A stretch of 7,468 nt of DNA from JBKJUK01 sp046590705 (GCA_046590705.1 JBKJUK010000220.1:1-7468), one strand, 5' to 3'. Positions 1-7,035 are shown, numbered from the stretch's first letter. The notes: generated by a model not told the origin, from the sequence alone. Numbers and translations are program-made.

Positions 1-2203
1 AGCCGTTCCCGCCGAACTGTTCGAGCAGACTCCCGATGTACTTCGATCCGAGTTGAATGATGATGCGCGGGTCGTACAAGTCGCCAGCCTCGAGATTGAT
101 TACACCGAGGTCACGTCCAACCTGTCGCGCGGTGGTGATGATGAACTGCAGGAGACCGCGAGCAGCGGCCTCAGATTTCGCCCGCGGATTGAATCGCGAC
201 TCCTCCCGCATGATCGAGAGCACCAGCCGCGGGTCAGCGTCGTATCTCTCAGAATCCTCAGTGATGAAGTCGTAGTAATACCGCGGATAGAGAAGCTGCT
301 TTACAGTGTCAGGCAGCAACTGCGGTACGAAGTCGTTCGGAACGCTTTTCATCATGACTTCTGCGGCGTAAATGGAAGCCTTTGATTCTGCGGCGCGGTT
401 GTTCAGCATCGAGTTGGTGAGTGATGATGAGAGCGAACGGATCGGGAATCTGATCGCGATTTCTCGCGACGCGTCGTCGAAGAGTCCCAATGCAGCCAGC
501 TTCTCGAATCGCTCGACGAGAGGTTTCACTCCGAACTCAGGAAGAGTCTCTGCTTCGAGCGTGAGTACCCGCTGATACTCCGGGATCTCGCGGTAGAGGC
601 CATCGAGTACTTTCAGCTGCCTGGTGCCGTCGGAGGACAGCAGGGCCGAATCCGTTTGTGCAATGCGCGCACGATTGAAGTCGCCCGACTTTTGTGCGCC
701 GAGTGAGGCCGCCGCTCTGCTGGTTGCCAGCGCTTCGGCCCGCAACTTCAGCGCGTCCGATCGAACTCGGGCGCGAGAGAAGTAGGCAAAGTGTGTGGGA
801 ACGCTGGCGCGCAAAACGGAGAGGTGAAGCTCGAGGGCCTTGTCCGGATCCGATTTCTCCAGAGTGCGAGCCTTCCAGTAGGTCACTTCCGTGCGGCCGT
901 ACGAATCAAGTCTGGCCGGCGGAATCGAGTCGAACATCCTGAATGCTGCGCTGGTCTGCCCCGCATAGTAGTAGGCCATTCCAATGGCGATCGCGGCCTC
1001 GACGGTTCCGCTTTCTTCCGGGAAAAACTTGCGCAATGTCTGCAGATCGGTGGCTGCCTCACCAAAACGTTTGCGAAGGAGCCGCGTTCGCAGTCTCTGA
1101 TTGAGCGCCGCTGCCGTCGCGGGATGCCGCCCCGGAACAGCGATGGCCGAAGTCTGCAGCTGTTCAGCCTCGGTGTCGTTCCCGGTCAATTGAGCGCAGC
1201 GCGAGGCGTGAAAAAGCATGGTGGCTTTTGCCTTCGCATCCTTTGCTGCCGCAGCACCGGCGAGGTAGGTCTGCCGCGCCTCTGCATAACGTTCGTTTCC
1301 GAAAAAGGAGCGACCTATGGCGAAGGTTAGATCGTCCTTCTCGAGCGGCAATCGTGCGCGAGCCAGCTCGAGAATCTTCACGGCACGGTCGAAGTGACGA
1401 TGAGTGCGGGCCGCCTCGCCGACCAGCTTTAGAACGGGAGGTGGCAGCGTCGGAAGGATCGACGGTTGGTCGAGGAGGAGTTGAGCCTTCTCGCCGGCAT
1501 CATCGCTGACGCCCGCTAGCAGAATCTCTGATGCGCGGTCGATTGCTTCCTGCCGCCGGCCTGCGCGAAGCATCGAACCAGCAAGTGCGACATCAACGCG
1601 CCGCCGCCGTCCAGGATCGAGTCGTGCCTGTACCAACTCTGCGAACTGACGCATGCCATCGGGATTGGCCGTCTCTTCGAGATAGCTGAGCTGGTCCTCG
1701 ATGGTTTCAGCGACGAATTGTGAATCGGGAAACTCACGGAGGAGTTTGGTCCGCAGTTGCGCAGCAGCCGCTTCGTTCTCATCGGCGACTTCGAGTTCCG
1801 CTCTGTGAAAAAGCGCCGCACTACGCAGGGGATGACCGGCTGCCAGGAAAGGCTCGAGCAGCGGTCGCGCGTCATCCGCTTCATCATCTTCAATGTGGGC
1901 GCGAGCCTGCAGATAGCCGAGCCAGTCCGCTGCGTAGAGCGTCGGATTTGTTTGTCTGACTTCCTCGAGCTGCTCCGCGAGCGTCTCCCACTCGCCGGCG
2001 CTCTGCAGCGACTGAATGTGAGGCGTCCACTGATCACGAGGGAGTTCCACCAGAGTGACCTCAGCGACCGGCTGACTCGAGGTGGCGGGGGTCGGCTGCG
2101 CGGTCGGTCGCCGTCTCGCTGGCCGGCGCAGGACGATGACGGTGATCAGCAGAGCGATGATAGTCACGGCCGCCGCTGCGACCAGGAGTGTTCGTTTTTT
2201 CAA
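1..2203 (-). CDS. Slt-type lytic murein transglycosylase, membrane-anchored, 3' end cut by window edge
   Basis: Seen: an open frame of 734 codons with no stop, running off the left edge. A basic N-terminus (MKKR) is followed by a hydrophobic segment at about residues 5-25 and an Arg/Pro/Thr-rich linker, which suggests a periplasmic protein tethered to the inner membrane. Residues about 50-640 are Ala/Leu/Arg-rich helical sequence with TPR-like stretches, resembling the superhelical U/L domains of Slt70; HFAYFSRAR at 471-479 resembles the conserved L-domain region. The SLT domain starts near 645 and carries the motif ESRFNPRAKS at 668-677, followed by GLLQF. Family knowledge: Glu668 would be the catalytic acid that cleaves MurNAc-GlcNAc bonds to give 1,6-anhydro products. 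The distal part of the SLT domain, including the expected AYNAG motif, is outside the window. The start is a TTG, chosen because AAGGAAG (2211-2217) lies 7 bases upstream, the hydrophobic segment follows directly, and it overlaps the upstream stop as TTGA. The family call is firm. Confidence 0.9.
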   Translation of the reverse strand, partial: MKKRTLLVAAAAVTIIALLITVIVLRRPARRRPTAQPTPATSSQPVAEVTLVELPRDQWTPHIQSLQSAGEWETLAEQLEEVRQTNPTLYAADWLGYLQARAHIEDDEADDARPLLEPFLAAGHPLRSAALFHRAELEVADENEAAAAQLRTKLLREFPDSQFVAETIEDQLSYLEETANPDGMRQFAELVQARLDPGRRRRVDVALAGSMLRAGRRQEAIDRASEILLAGVSDDAGEKAQLLLDQPSILPTLPPPVLKLVGEAARTHRHFDRAVKILELARARLPLEKDDLTFAIGRSFFGNERYAEARQTYLAGAAAAKDAKAKATMLFHASRCAQLTGNDTEAEQLQTSAIAVPGRHPATAAALNQRLRTRLLRKRFGEAATDLQTLRKFFPEESGTVEAAIAIGMAYYYAGQTSAAFRMFDSIPPARLDSYGRTEVTYWKARTLEKSDPDKALELHLSVLRASVPTHFAYFSRARVRSDALKLRAEALATSRAAASLGAQKSGDFNRARIAQTDSALLSSDGTRQLKVLDGLYREIPEYQRVLTLEAETLPEFGVKPLVERFEKLAALGLFDDASREIAIRFPIRSLSSSLTNSMLNNRAAESKASIYAAEVMMKSVPNDFVPQLLPDTVKQLLYPRYYYDFITEDSERYDADPRLVLSIMREESRFNPRAKSEAAARGLLQFIITTARQVGRDLGVINLEAGDLYDPRIIIQLGSKYIGSLLEQFGGNG

Positions 2204-2217
2204 GTGCGGTCTTCCTT
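2200..2217 (-). promoter_or_regulatory. TTGA stop/start overlap with ribosome binding site for the transglycosylase
   Basis: On the minus strand AAGGAAG (2217-2211) precedes TTG (2203-2201) by 7 bases. The last bases of the upstream gene, TGA (2202-2200), overlap that TTG. This four-base TTGA arrangement is the non-ATG version of the common ATGA coupling junction. It decides the transglycosylase start, because no ATG near this point would keep the membrane anchor. Confidence 0.75.
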
Positions 2218-2670
2218 GGTGAGGGTTCCTGAGATGACGGCGTGAGGCGCCCGGCGAAGAATCTCCCTTCGCGCAATGGCGTATCCGGCGATGGCATCCA
2301 CGAGAATTCGTCGGCCGTCTTCGGATAACAGGATCAGGATGCGCCGCCTGATCTCGCGAATCTCCACGACTTCTTCCCAGGACAGCGAACGTCCGCCCCT
2401 TCCCAGGAAAGGAAGGAGCCTGTTTTCATAGACAAGCCCGTTCGGTCCGACATAGATGTGGTCGCCGTATTGAAGCAGCGCCGAGAGAATGGTCCCGACC
2501 AGAAGAAGGCAAAGTCCAAGGAAAGGAAGGGGATGGACTTTGTCGGTTCCGCGAGCGAGATAGTCGAACAGCAGGGCCGCCGAGCCGAAGGCGGCGGCGC
2601 AGGAAATCAGCCGGGCGATCGGCGTGCGATCGAAGACCAGCGTCTTGCCCGATTCGATGGTCTCGTTCAC
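2200..2670 (-). CDS. Small two-TM membrane protein with bacterial PH-like domain
   Basis: A 156-residue protein starting at GTG, with AAAGGGA (2678-2684) 7 bases upstream. Seen: a short N-terminal strand (TLVFDRTP), then hydrophobic segments at about 18-38 and 47-66, forming a helical hairpin with both ends probably cytoplasmic. The C-terminal part (about 70-145) alternates short beta-like stretches: HIYVGPNGLVYEN, then SLSWEEVVEIREI, then ILILLSEDGRRILVD, and ends in an Arg-rich helix. The order strand, 'GL' turn, 'sW.ev..I', strand, 'dGrri.i' is what I associate with bacterial PH (bPH/YdbT-like) domains next to membrane helices. Its function is unknown and I do not assign one. It is the first gene of a minus-strand pair: its TGA overlaps the TTG start of the transglycosylase, so the two are probably co-transcribed and translationally coupled. 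It could instead be an unrelated small membrane protein; the PH-like call is by pattern only. Confidence 0.75.
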   Translation of the reverse strand: MNETIESGKTLVFDRTPIARLISCAAAFGSAALLFDYLARGTDKVHPLPFLGLCLLLVGTILSALLQYGDHIYVGPNGLVYENRLLPFLGRGGRSLSWEEVVEIREIRRRILILLSEDGRRILVDAIAGYAIARREILRRAPHAVISGTLTKEDRT

Positions 2671-2811
2671 GCGAGGATCCCTTTCAAAAATCGAACCGGA
2701 CAGGACTGCTGGGCTGCGCTCACCGATCGGCGGCCTGCCCTGCGCGTAAGCCCGCGAAGTTGCCCGGACTACAATGTGCGCCCGATATCCTGATTCGAAA
2801 GAGGCCGATTC
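2671..2811. promoter_or_regulatory. Divergent intergenic region between the PH-like gene and proS
   Basis: These 141 bases must carry the start signals of both divergent units. For proS, TACAAT at 2770-2775 is a good -10-like hexamer and would give a leader of roughly 30 bases, but no good -35 stands 16-18 bases upstream. TTGCCC (2760-2765) is too close to pair with it. The proS ribosome binding site is AGAGG within GAAAGAGG, ending at 2804, 7 bases before ATG. For the minus strand only the ribosome binding site (2678-2684) is clear; no convincing promoter was seen. No riboswitch or T-box-like structure was recognised. Confidence 0.35.
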
Positions 2812-4527
2812 ATGCGCTGGACCCAGTACTTCATCAACACACTCCGGGAAGTTCCTGCAGACGCTGATGTCATTAGCCAGAAGCTGATGATGCGCGCCGG
2901 AATGATCCGTAAGGTCGCCACCGGCATCTACACCTACCTCCCCCTCGGGCTTCGCTCGATTCAGAAGATGGAAGCAATCGTGCGCGAGGAAATGAATCGT
3001 GCCGGCGCCATCGAACTACTCATGCCCGCCATCCAACCCGCTGAACTCTGGCAGGAGTCAGGACGCTGGTTCCAGTATGGAAAGGAGCTGCTGAGGATCA
3101 AGGATCGGCACGATCGCGAATTCGTGTTCGGTCCTACTCATGAGGAAGTCATCACCGATACGGTGCGCGATTCGATCTCTTCGTACCGCCAGCTTCCGGT
3201 GAATCTGTATCAGATCCAGATGAAGTTTCGTGACGAAGTGCGTCCGCGTTTCGGACTGATGCGCGGGCGCGAGTTCATCATGAAGGACGCCTACTCGTTT
3301 CACACGTCTGCCGAATCGCTCGGCATCACCTATGACGCCATGCGCGACGCCTACAACAGGATCTTCAAGCGCTGCGCACTCGATCACGTGATGGTTGAAG
3401 CTGACACCGGAAACATCGGCGGCTCCGAATCGAATGAGTTTATGGTCGTCGCGCAATCGGGAGAGGACGCCATCGTCCGCTGCGGGTCATGCGGTTACGG
3501 TGCGAACATCGAGAAGGCCGTCTCTCACTACCACCTGCCGCTCCCTGCGCAGGGTGAAGCGCTGGCGATGGAAGAGGTCGAGACTCCCGGAACGCAGTCC
3601 ATCGCCGACGTCGCGAAGTTCCTGAAACTCGAAGAGTCGGAGCTCGTCAAAACGCTGGTCTACAAGACTGAGAATGGCGCGGTGATGGTTCTGCTCCGCG
3701 GCGATCGGGAAGCCAACGAAATCAAGGTAAAGAACGCGCTCGGGGTACAGCAGCTGGAGCTCTTGCCCGATCACGAATTCGAGGCTGCGGTGGGCGGCCC
3801 CATTGGGTATTGCGGACCGGTCGGTTCGAAAGTACCAAAGGTCTACGCAGACAGCTCACTGCAGGGCCGAAGCAACTGGATTGTCGGGGCGAACAAGAAG
3901 AACTTCCACCTACGCAACGTCAATGTCGATCGCGACTTCAAGGTCGAGAGCTGGGCTGACGTCACCTCGGTCAAAGTCGGCGATCCCTGTGCACGCTGCG
4001 GCGGTTCGCTGGAGATGTACCGCGGCATTGAAGTGGGTCACATCTTCAAGCTCGGCACCAAGTATTCGTCGGCCATGAACTGCGTCTATCTCGACGAGAA
4101 GGGCGAGCGGCAGCCGATGATCATGGGCTGCTACGGACTGGGAGTGGGACGCACAGTCGCGGCGGCGATCGAGCAGAACAATGATGCGGACGGGATTGTA
4201 TGGCCGCTTCCGATCGCTCCATTCCAGGCTGTGATTACCCAGATCGGAATGGACGAGCAGGTGCGCGCGCAAGCTGGAGAAATTTACGAGAAGCTGATCG
4301 CAGCGGGCGTCGAAGCGCTATGGGACGATCGCGACGAGCGGCCGGGTGTGAAGTTCAAGGATGCGGATCTTATCGGCTTCCCGCTGCGGATCGGAGTCGG
4401 CGCGAAAAGTCTGGCCAATGGACAAGTCGAGTTCAGTACGCGGCGTGCGGCCAGAGAAAAGCAGCTGATTTCGCCAGCCGAGGCCATCGAGCGGGTAATC
4501 GATGCGGTCAGGAACTCCCGCGGTTAA
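2812..4527 (+). CDS. proS: Prolyl-tRNA synthetase, bacterial type with YbaK editing insertion
   Basis: A 571-residue class II aminoacyl-tRNA synthetase, full length for the bacterial-type ProRS (E. coli enzyme about 570). It charges tRNA-Pro with proline in the cytoplasm. Seen in order: N-terminal MRWTQYFINTLREVP; motif 1 region at about 38-80 (GIYTYLPLGLRSI); the GPTHEEV substrate loop at 107-113; motif 2 at about 139-163 (RDEVRPRFGLMRGREF); an inserted editing (INS/YbaK-like) domain at about 240-380, with GDREANEIK at 298-306 and GYCGPVGSKVP at 332-342; motif 3 GCYGLGVGRT at 439-448; and an anticodon-binding domain from about 468. Lys280, in LVKTLVYK, should match the lysine needed to clear Ala-tRNA-Pro in E. 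coli ProRS (Lys279); that alignment is from memory. Two CxxC pairs, Cys224/227 and Cys393/396, flank the insertion and may form one zinc site. The start ATG has AGAGG 7 bases upstream. Ordinary core gene with no sign of transfer. Confidence 0.98.
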   Translation: MRWTQYFINTLREVPADADVISQKLMMRAGMIRKVATGIYTYLPLGLRSIQKMEAIVREEMNRAGAIELLMPAIQPAELWQESGRWFQYGKELLRIKDRHDREFVFGPTHEEVITDTVRDSISSYRQLPVNLYQIQMKFRDEVRPRFGLMRGREFIMKDAYSFHTSAESLGITYDAMRDAYNRIFKRCALDHVMVEADTGNIGGSESNEFMVVAQSGEDAIVRCGSCGYGANIEKAVSHYHLPLPAQGEALAMEEVETPGTQSIADVAKFLKLEESELVKTLVYKTENGAVMVLLRGDREANEIKVKNALGVQQLELLPDHEFEAAVGGPIGYCGPVGSKVPKVYADSSLQGRSNWIVGANKKNFHLRNVNVDRDFKVESWADVTSVKVGDPCARCGGSLEMYRGIEVGHIFKLGTKYSSAMNCVYLDEKGERQPMIMGCYGLGVGRTVAAAIEQNNDADGIVWPLPIAPFQAVITQIGMDEQVRAQAGEIYEKLIAAGVEALWDDRDERPGVKFKDADLIGFPLRIGVGAKSLANGQVEFSTRRAAREKQLISPAEAIERVIDAVRNSRG

Positions 4528-4581
4528 GCGCTACACTGGTTGCTCCAGGTCCAACGACAACAAACGACGACGAGGTGCCAC
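4528..4581 (+). promoter_or_regulatory. Short proS-to-porin spacer with -10-like hexamer and ribosome binding site
   Basis: These 54 bases hold TACACT (4532-4537), a weak -10-like hexamer without a recognisable -35, and GAGG (4572-4575) 6 bases before the ATG at 4582. No hairpin terminator for proS was seen, so the porin gene may be partly read through from proS. Confidence 0.3.
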
Positions 4582-6015
4582 ATGTTCGGAAAGTTCCTGC
4601 TCCGCATCGCGGCGGTAGCGCTTGCGGTTACTCCTCTGGCAGCGCAGAACACAGACATAGAAGCGCTGGCTGGGCTCCAGTTCAACTTCAGCAATCCGGG
4701 CGCTCGCGCTCTAGGCATGGGCGGAGCCTTTCTCGGTCTGGCCGATGACGCATCCGCAGCAGAGGCGAATCCCGCCGGTCTGACGATTCTGCGGAAGACG
4801 GAAGTCTCGCTGGAAGGCAGAAACTTCAGGAACGCGCAAAAAGTCTTCACCTCGGGATCGTTTCCCAACCTGCAGGAGGAAGAGTTCAGCTCGTTCAGCA
4901 GAAACGTCGAGCTTTCCTTCGCCAGCGTGGTCGTGCCGATCAAAGACTTTGCGATTGCGGCCTACTACCATCAGCCCATCAGCTACGACAACGGCGCAGC
5001 AGTGCTGCCTCAGTACGACAATCGCGGACGACTCATCCGACAAGTTCCCAACTTTTACCTCACTCGCGGAAATCCGACCGGCACCGGCACGACCGTCTCT
5101 CGGCGTGAGTGCGAAACCTTGCGCAACGCAGACCCTTCGTCGTGCTTCGAAATCGTCACGCTGCCTTTTCTGTCGGCGGTTTCTGTCGCTCTGAAGACGG
5201 CCGGAATATCGGGAGCATGGAAGATCGGTTCGTTTTCGCTCGGGGCAGGAGTGAGATACCAGCAATTTCGCGAAACCGCTCTGACGACTCGCTACTTCGA
5301 CAATGGCGGTGACCTTCAGATCAGCTCAGTGGTCGTACAGGGAACACTCAACGACGACGGCGATGTGCAATATGAAGAAGACCTGACCGGAATCGCCGGC
5401 TTCAAATGGGAGATCACGGAAAAGGTCAGTGTGGGAGGTTCGTACAAGCAGGGGCCCAGCTTCTCCGCTCCAGTGTTCAAGAAGGACTTTCTGGCCGACC
5501 GCTTTCTTCAGGACCAGGATGTGAAATTTCATGCACCCGACGTCGCCGGACTCGGCATTTCAGTCCGCCCACTATCGGCACTCACGGTGAACGCTGACGC
5601 CGTGTACGTGACCTACTCCAACCTTACCGATGACTTCAGGGCCGCCAACACCGCAATCGCAATCCTCGAAAATCCGTATGAGTCGAAGGATGTGGTCGAG
5701 TATCACGCCGGCGCTGAATATTTTTTCACGACGAAAATACCGATTGCCATTCGTGCCGGCTGGTGGCGAGACCCCGCGCATTCAATCGAGTATGTCGGCC
5801 CGACGACCTGCAACGATCAGCGGGTTCGACCGGAAGATCGACTGCTCTGCTCCGCCATTAGGGTGAATCAGTCCATTCTCTTTCCTGCAGGAGAGGATCA
5901 GAATCATTTCTCGATCGGCGTGGGTCTGTCCTGGCCTCGCTTTCAGCTCGACGCCGCGTACGAAACGTCTTCCCGATTTAAAGTCGGATCGCTGTCCATG
6001 GTTACCCGCTTCTGA
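4582..6015 (+). CDS. FadL/TodX (OmpP1) family outer-membrane transport protein
   Basis: A 477-residue beta-barrel precursor. Seen: a signal peptide with MFGKFLLR, a hydrophobic core and a likely cut after LAA at residue 21. The N-terminal family signature follows: NPGARALGMGGAF at 38-50, then DDASAAEANPAG at 55-66. The rest alternates short amphipathic strands with polar loops and ends SMVTRF, where the terminal Phe is the usual barrel-assembly signal. Family knowledge: FadL-type channels pass long-chain fatty acids or other hydrophobic compounds across the outer membrane through an N-terminal hatch and lateral opening. The substrate here cannot be told. Two closely spaced Cys pairs (177/188 and 410/423) lie in polar, loop-like segments and could form disulfides. 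The ATG at 4582 is preferred over an in-frame TTG at 4540, because GAGG lies 6 bases upstream and a clean signal peptide begins there. It follows proS on the same strand, with no functional link evident. Confidence 0.88.
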   Translation: MFGKFLLRIAAVALAVTPLAAQNTDIEALAGLQFNFSNPGARALGMGGAFLGLADDASAAEANPAGLTILRKTEVSLEGRNFRNAQKVFTSGSFPNLQEEEFSSFSRNVELSFASVVVPIKDFAIAAYYHQPISYDNGAAVLPQYDNRGRLIRQVPNFYLTRGNPTGTGTTVSRRECETLRNADPSSCFEIVTLPFLSAVSVALKTAGISGAWKIGSFSLGAGVRYQQFRETALTTRYFDNGGDLQISSVVVQGTLNDDGDVQYEEDLTGIAGFKWEITEKVSVGGSYKQGPSFSAPVFKKDFLADRFLQDQDVKFHAPDVAGLGISVRPLSALTVNADAVYVTYSNLTDDFRAANTAIAILENPYESKDVVEYHAGAEYFFTTKIPIAIRAGWWRDPAHSIEYVGPTTCNDQRVRPEDRLLCSAIRVNQSILFPAGEDQNHFSIGVGLSWPRFQLDAAYETSSRFKVGSLSMVTRF

Positions 6016-6065
6016 CGGACTGATCGTTTGAGTCGCGCTTCTGAACAGTTCGATTCGGACAGGGC

Positions 6066-6095
6066 GAAAAATCGAGTTCAATCGTTCGCAACTCG
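6066..6095 (-). terminator. Possible weak Rho-independent terminator for the minus strand
   Basis: On the minus strand CGAGTT (6095-6090) pairs with AACTCG (6078-6073) across an 11-base loop, followed by ATTTTT (6072-6067). The 6-bp stem is short and the loop long. It lies about 230 bases past the dipeptidase stop, so it may end that transcript before it runs into the porin gene, or it may be chance. Confidence 0.25.
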
Positions 6096-6217
6096 TGAGG
6101 TCCCTCGCCCCTCGCACCCTTCCACACACGCTCGGGATGACGTTCTGATGGACTCACAAAGGCCCATGTCGTCGCGAGCCTGGTCGGGCGTGTGGGAGGG
6201 GCGAGTGATCTCTCGCG
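6092..6217. repeat. Imperfect inverted repeat, candidate interspersed intergenic element
   Basis: The right arm (6188-6217) begins GCGTGTGGGAGGGGCGAG (6188-6205). The left arm, read on the minus strand from 6131, gives GCGTGTGTGGAAGGG, then an extra TGCGA-type insert, then GGGGCGAGGGACCTC down to 6092. The ten bases CTCGCCCCTC at 6104-6113 are the exact reverse complement of the last ten of the right arm's first 18 bases. Past that block the arms still agree at most positions (GGGGCGAG, GA, CTC, CG shared). The spacer is about 56 bases. Next to the left arm is CGCTCGGGATGACG (6130-6143). On the minus strand this reads GTCATCCCGAGCG followed by GCGAGGGACCTC, a pattern I recall from short intergenic repeats scattered in many environmental bacterial genomes. 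Whether it is repeated in this genome cannot be seen from one copy. Confidence 0.5.
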
Positions 6218-6324
6218 CTACGGACGATGTCGATCCTCGCCTTCGGCCCGTGCAAACCGATGATCGCGATGTTCGAAGCGGCGCCGACGCGGATACCCTG
6301 CCAATCCCCTGAAGTCACCACACC

Positions 6325-7035
6325 CTACGGCAGCTTCTCCAGCGGCACGTTCATCAGCTCGAACTCACGCCAGCCTTTGTAGTCGTAATGCCACCACTCC
6401 GAGGCCAGTGGCTCGAACCCGTGACGCTGCATGAGATCGAGCAGCCTGGCGCGATTGGCGATCGCCGCTTCCGACAAACCTTCGATGAAGGCGTGTCCGG
6501 CTCGCGGCGTGAAGTCATCGTAGGCGGTCGGCATTTCCAGCTCTTCACCTGTCTTCAGATCGATGAGCGTCACGTCCACCGCTGCGCCTCGATTGTGTCG
6601 CGATCCTTTGGCGGGATCGGCTACGTAGTCAGGATTCTTGTAGGGCTCCCACATGATTTCGGTGACGCTGTAGGGACGGTAGGCGTCATACACCTTGATT
6701 CCGAGACCTTCTCTGGCAAGCAGGGCATTGGCGGCTGAGAGAGCGACGGCGGCGGGCGCGCGGAGAAAGGCTCTGGGTACGCCGTACAGCTGCCGTTTCA
6801 TGAAGTTGTTGGTGCCGGCGTAGCGCAGATCCAGACTCAGGCCTTGCACGGTCCCTAAGTCGAGCATCTTCTTGCTCGAATCAGCGGCGACCTGTGCACG
6901 GTAGGTCCGGATGTCCTCGACGACCGAGAGTCCGTACTTGTTCGGAGCTGCTACCGGAGCGGTGTGCGCGCAGGATAGGAGCTGCAGTGCCAGCAGCAAC
7001 GCGGGAAGTCGCCCGTAACGGTAAGCCTGGTGCAT
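6325..7035 (-). CDS. VanX/DdpX-type D-alanyl-D-alanine dipeptidase, predicted lipoprotein (peptidase M15 family)
   Basis: A 236-residue precursor. Seen: a lipoprotein signal peptide, MHQAYRYGR then LPALLLALQLLSC, with LLSC as lipobox and Cys22 as lipidation site, followed by an Ala/Pro linker. The catalytic domain (about 55-236) has LDLRYAGTNNF at 69-78, like the LRYAT..NF region of VanX; VYDAYRP at 115-121 with Arg120; SRHNRGAAVD at 145-154, giving zinc ligands His147 and Asp154; and EWWHYDY at 213-219, giving catalytic Glu213 and zinc ligand His216. All active-site residues expected for the family are present. Family knowledge: a zinc enzyme that splits free D-Ala-D-Ala. The ATG at 7035 is chosen over an in-frame ATG at 7068 because GGAGGG (7045-7040) stands just before it and the signal peptide then starts normally. 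No vanH/vanA-type ligase lies beside it, so peptidoglycan turnover or nutrient recovery is likelier than glycopeptide resistance. Which compartment holds the domain depends on lipid-anchor sorting. Confidence 0.9.
   Translation of the reverse strand: MHQAYRYGRLPALLLALQLLSCAHTAPVAAPNKYGLSVVEDIRTYRAQVAADSSKKMLDLGTVQGLSLDLRYAGTNNFMKRQLYGVPRAFLRAPAAVALSAANALLAREGLGIKVYDAYRPYSVTEIMWEPYKNPDYVADPAKGSRHNRGAAVDVTLIDLKTGEELEMPTAYDDFTPRAGHAFIEGLSEAAIANRARLLDLMQRHGFEPLASEWWHYDYKGWREFELMNVPLEKLP

Larger units (their letters stand above)
6016..6324. other. 309-base gene-free gap between convergent genes
   Basis: The gap lies between the porin stop and the dipeptidase stop, which face each other. A 94-codon open frame on the plus strand from TTG at 6028 has no ribosome binding site and a low-complexity Arg/Ser/Asp-rich product, so it is not called. 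The gap holds an imperfect inverted repeat (6092-6217) and a small hairpin next to a T-run on the minus strand (6066-6095). I see nothing else in 6218-6324 and no strong terminator directly after either gene. Confidence 0.6.

Noticed and set aside
1516..2037. 173-codon minus-strand frame inside the transglycosylase region
   Set aside because: It is out of frame with the transglycosylase and Ser/Arg-rich with no domain; the real frame runs through the same bases without a stop.
791..2245. Plus-strand open frames opposite the transglycosylase
   Set aside because: They lie antisense to a continuous 734-codon frame with a clear SLT motif and have composition typical of shadow frames in GC-rich DNA.
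2812..4527. ProRS considered as a resistance duplicate or a transferred gene
   Set aside because: Full-length, all motifs intact, codon use like its neighbours and no mobile-element signs, so an ordinary housekeeping copy is the simplest reading.
4540..4581. Upstream in-frame TTG start for the porin gene
   Set aside because: It would add 14 Gln/Thr-rich residues before the signal peptide and has no ribosome binding site, while ATG at 4582 has one.
6028..6312. 94-codon open frame on the plus strand in the convergent gap
   Set aside because: Starts at TTG with no ribosome binding site, overlaps the inverted repeat, and gives a low-complexity Arg/Ser/Asp-rich product without recognisable domains.
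6325..7035. Glycopeptide resistance (vanX) cassette
   Set aside because: No D-Ala-D-Lac ligase, VanH-type dehydrogenase or VanRS regulator is adjacent, and the enzyme carries a lipoprotein signal.
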